Shown here: one piece after another, positions 61,256 to 64,000 of the stretch
How positions within the stretch are numbered: the first letter of the stretch is position 1
Layout: the number at the start of each line of letters is the position of its first letter
NCBI GenBank assembly: GCA_964647785.1
Contig: CAZYJD010000002.1
Coordinates: 1 to 64,000, forward strand
Reading direction: 5' to 3'
Length of the DNA stretch: 64,000 nt
Source: CAZYJD01 sp964647785
GTDB taxonomy: Bacteria; Bacteroidota; Bacteroidia; NS11-12g; UBA9320
Notes under the pieces: model-generated
Seen by the model: the letters and a program-made list of their open reading frames with translations, nothing else
What the model was told of the DNA's origin: nothing
Databases searched by the model: none
Program-made: the position numbers and the translations under genes

Positions 61256-63718
61256 ATGTCTTTTTTCAAAAGTGGCTTATTGACGTTGTTCTTGCTCCTA
61301 TCTTGGAATGCAAATGCTACTCATATTGTGGGAGGACAAATCTATTATTCATATTTGGGTGGAAATAGCTACCGAATTACCTTAAATCTTTATGTAGACT
61401 GCTACAATGGCAGTGAGAATGCCATCGATATGGACAAGCGATCGGTCATTGGTGTGTTTGATATGTCGAACAATGGCCGTCTTCGCGACAAATATTATTT
61501 GACCGATCCTTCAGAGCGAGAAATCAGTAAACTGAATTACAACTGTGTAAAACCGTTCAAAGACCAATGTGTAACAGAGTTTAAGTTTGAAAGAACCATT
61601 TCATTGCCCGCAAATCAGGAAGGATACATCATTGGTTATCAGCGATGTTGCCGAAATGATATCATCACCAATATCATCGATCCCGGAAACGTAGGAGCCA
61701 CCTATTGGATACACATACCAGGAACGAAATTGGGCAGGGATAACAATGCTGCTTATTTTAAAAATCTTCCTCCCAACTTTCTATGCCTCAATGCACCGAT
61801 GGTGTTTGACCATTCAGCCATTGATTCCGATGGCGATTCGCTGGTGTACGAGTTGTATACGCCCTACATTGGAGGAAATAATTCAAATCAGATTAAACCT
61901 GATCCCCCGCTGGGCCCTCCCTACAGCAGAATTAACTGGCGCAATGGCTACGGCACATCAGACCAATTGAATGGAAACCCCAAATTAGAAATTGATCGGT
62001 ACAGTGGTCAATTAACCTGCACCCCCACCCGAACCGGGCAATATGTGGTGGGCATTAAGGTAACAGAGTATCGCAAAGGAGTGAAAATTGGAGAGACCAT
62101 GCGCGACTTTCAATTTTATGTGCGCCAATGTGAGTTCGATGTTGTATCTGCCTTTAGCACGCCCGCCTATAACTGCGATAAGACCGTAAAATTTAGCAAT
62201 CTCAGCCAAAAAGCAACCTATTACCGATGGGATTTTGGTGACCCCACCACCAATGCCGATACCAGTAATGCTTTTGAGCCTTCTTACACCTATCCGGAAG
62301 ACGGCGAATATTTTGCCAGTCTGGTGGTGCGAAACAAAGATTGTGAAGATCGTTATTCGGTGATTGTTCGTGTTAAGTCTGAAATTGATATCCCCATACC
62401 TGATGATACAGCCTTTTGTGGTGATTTTTCCTTGGATTTGGATGCAGGCAACAGGCGGTCAACCCTTATCAGATGGTCAGATGGAACATTGGGGGCATAC
62501 AACACCATTGATGAAGCAGGTGTGCATTGGGTAGAGGTGTCTTATGGAACCTGCACCAAAAGAGATAGCATCCTCATTTACATCGACACCTTTGATATCG
62601 GCTTGCCTCCGGATAAAATTTACTGCGATTCGGTGAGTGGAGAATTACAAGTACCTGCAGGAATCAAAGATTTGCAAAGGGTGCGTTGGGGCAATGGCTC
62701 TGCACAAAATTCCATTCCGGTTAATGAACCCGGTACTTATGTGCTTCAGGCCTGGAATAAGCACTGCACATCGGTAGATAGCATTGCTTTATTCATTGCC
62801 ACCAAACCCTCCATTGGAGATTCATTCTTTTTCTGCAATGCTTTTGAATTGGAACTAGATGCAGGTGGTGGGAAGGATGCCACCTATCGCTGGCAGGATG
62901 GTTCGAGCAGTAGATATTTTACGGCCACCCGTAAGGGCTGGTATTGGGTGGAATTATCCCAACGCGAGTGCCTAAGCAGAGACAGCGTGCTGATCGTAAA
63001 CCCGGTGATTGATCTTGAATTGGGTCCTGATGAGCATTTTTGCGACACCCTGTACAAAGAACTGATTGCGCCACCCAATATGGCAGATTATCAATGGAGT
63101 AACGATAGCAAGGAAGAAAGCATTGTTGTTCGTCAACCCGGTAAATACTGGGTGCTAGTTACCGATACCAATGATTGCAGCATTAAAGATTCCATCAACC
63201 TTACCCTTACCAATTCGCCGGTAATAAATCTTGGATCAGATACCTCAATTTGTCTGAGAACATCTGCCACATACCGCATTGAGCAAGACTTTGAAACGTA
63301 TTTGTGGAGCAATGGGGTCAATGGCAGAGAAAACGCCTTCACTGACCCAGGGGTCTATTGGTTGCAGGTGATCGATGAATACGGCTGTACGGATCGCGAC
63401 AGTGTCAAAGTGAGCATCGACCCGGAAGCTTTGCCGAACGAACTGTTCATTCCAAATGCCTTTAGCCCAAACAATGATGGCTTGAATGAATTGTTTCCTT
63501 TTAAAGCGTTTGTCAGTCAGCCGGAGTATCGTATGCGTGTTTGGAATCGATGGGGCGAGAAAGTTTTTGACTCACAGGCCTCGGAACAGCAACCTTGGAA
63601 AGGGGCTTATGCAAATGCCAGCAAAAACAGACCCGAAGCCATGATGTATTTGGTGGAGTACCGCGGGTGTGATGGCGACATACGAAGGGATAGCGGCACC
63701 CTCACCATATTGCGTTAG
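61256..63718 (+). CDS. T9SS type B cargo protein with PKD domain
   Basis: 820 residues from the ATG at 61256 (signal peptide MSFFKSGLLTLFLLLSWNANA). The mature N-terminus THIVGGQIYYSYLGGNSYRI begins a module common in gliding-associated surface proteins of the phylum (GYQRCCRNDII, SAIDSDGDSLVYELYTP). A PKD domain follows (YYRWDFGDPTTNADT, YTYPEDGEYFASLVV), then four to five WSxG-turn modules like those of the protein at 39936 (IRWSDGTLGAY, VRWGNGSAQN, YRWQDGSSSR, YLWSNGVNGR). A type B sorting domain ends it (LFIPNAFSPNNDGLNELF, MRVWNRWGEKVFD). Confidence 0.9.
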   Translation: MSFFKSGLLTLFLLLSWNANATHIVGGQIYYSYLGGNSYRITLNLYVDCYNGSENAIDMDKRSVIGVFDMSNNGRLRDKYYLTDPSEREISKLNYNCVKPFKDQCVTEFKFERTISLPANQEGYIIGYQRCCRNDIITNIIDPGNVGATYWIHIPGTKLGRDNNAAYFKNLPPNFLCLNAPMVFDHSAIDSDGDSLVYELYTPYIGGNNSNQIKPDPPLGPPYSRINWRNGYGTSDQLNGNPKLEIDRYSGQLTCTPTRTGQYVVGIKVTEYRKGVKIGETMRDFQFYVRQCEFDVVSAFSTPAYNCDKTVKFSNLSQKATYYRWDFGDPTTNADTSNAFEPSYTYPEDGEYFASLVVRNKDCEDRYSVIVRVKSEIDIPIPDDTAFCGDFSLDLDAGNRRSTLIRWSDGTLGAYNTIDEAGVHWVEVSYGTCTKRDSILIYIDTFDIGLPPDKIYCDSVSGELQVPAGIKDLQRVRWGNGSAQNSIPVNEPGTYVLQAWNKHCTSVDSIALFIATKPSIGDSFFFCNAFELELDAGGGKDATYRWQDGSSSRYFTATRKGWYWVELSQRECLSRDSVLIVNPVIDLELGPDEHFCDTLYKELIAPPNMADYQWSNDSKEESIVVRQPGKYWVLVTDTNDCSIKDSINLTLTNSPVINLGSDTSICLRTSATYRIEQDFETYLWSNGVNGRENAFTDPGVYWLQVIDEYGCTDRDSVKVSIDPEALPNELFIPNAFSPNNDGLNELFPFKAFVSQPEYRMRVWNRWGEKVFDSQASEQQPWKGAYANASKNRPEAMMYLVEYRGCDGDIRRDSGTLTILR

Positions 63719-63785
63719 GCCAAAAATTCATTCTCATCGTGAAGTCGTTCGCTTTGGATGGAGGGAACATCATTCGCGACCAAGC

Positions 63786-64000
63786 TTATTTGCCTTGCAT
63801 CCTATTTCGCAGCATTTCAGCCACCAACTGATCAATGGGGAAACTGAGTAACTCGCTTAGGTTTTCCCGAACATCAGCCCAGAAAAATTCAATGAAGTGG
63901 TGATCGTTTAAAGATTGTTTGCCCCGTGTAAATTCTTGGAGTAATTGCATTTCATAATACACCGAAATAAGCTGTTCATTTTGTTTAAAAGCGCTTGGTA
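63786..64000 (-). CDS. Unknown protein, C-terminal fragment (partial)
   Basis: An open frame enters from the right edge of the window and ends at a TAA at 63786-63788. The 70 or so visible residues are helical and charged (QNEQLISVYYEMQLLQEFTRG, HHFIEFFWADVRENLSEL, IDQLVAEMLRNRMQGK) and read like a real protein end. No family can be named from this piece. It is convergent with the type B cargo gene, about 67 bases away. Confidence 0.6.
   Translation of the reverse strand, partial: PSAFKQNEQLISVYYEMQLLQEFTRGKQSLNDHHFIEFFWADVRENLSELLSFPIDQLVAEMLRNRMQGK

Overview
The window is a piece of a Bacteroidota chromosome, most likely a Flavobacteriales-type bacterium. Several observations support this. 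At least seven secreted proteins end in type IX secretion (T9SS) sorting domains of type A or type B. The primary sigma factor is the short 287-residue form typical of the phylum. Promoter-like sequences fit TTG-N17-19-TAnnTTTG rather than the E. coli consensus. Shine-Dalgarno sequences are mostly absent, and lipoproteins, TonB-dependent receptors and menaquinone genes are present. Two runs of exactly 100 N (37191-37290 and 47126-47225) are scaffold gaps, each lying inside repetitive coding sequence. I found no tRNA, rRNA, insertion sequence, phage gene or CRISPR array.

Layout: 1-7223 is a minus-strand operon of two T9SS cargo proteins, a lipoprotein and a TonB-dependent receptor that runs off the window. 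7513-12507 holds aroE, a DUF368 lipid-carrier translocase, a 42-residue lipoprotein, a 2OG-Fe(II) oxygenase, a periplasmic FKBP isomerase, a TrpF-like protein and a YbhN-type membrane protein. 12649-16678 holds feoA-feoB, rpoD and arsC. 16684-20461 holds menD-menB and, divergently, odhB. 20683-26392 holds oxyR, a lipoprotein plus barrel-like pair, icd and a small winged-helix-like protein. 26691-32111 is a three-gene operon of exported proteases: a caspase, a trypsin-like protease with ankyrin repeats, and a double caspase whose first domain has lost its catalytic residues. 32224-39093 holds a glycosyltransferase fusion, proS, a Trp-rich repeat lipoprotein and a FadL-like porin. 39099-45587 holds two T9SS cargo proteins, an Nfu Fe-S scaffold and a UvrD-type helicase-nuclease. 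45832-51674 holds two giant GEVED/PKD surface-protein paralogs in tandem. 51773-56027 is an ECF sigma factor, an anti-sigma-like protein that seems to span both membranes, and a T9SS cargo protein. 56040-63718 holds comF, thiL, a TonB receptor, an FAD oxidoreductase and a type B T9SS cargo protein.

The most interesting parts are the exported caspase/trypsin/pseudocaspase operon; the ECF sigma factor with a predicted dual-membrane anti-sigma protein coupled to a T9SS cargo gene; and the tandem GEVED paralogs, which share an identical 3' flank and terminator around an assembly gap. The rest is housekeeping: menaquinone, shikimate, thiamine, TCA cycle, iron uptake, Fe-S assembly and DNA repair.
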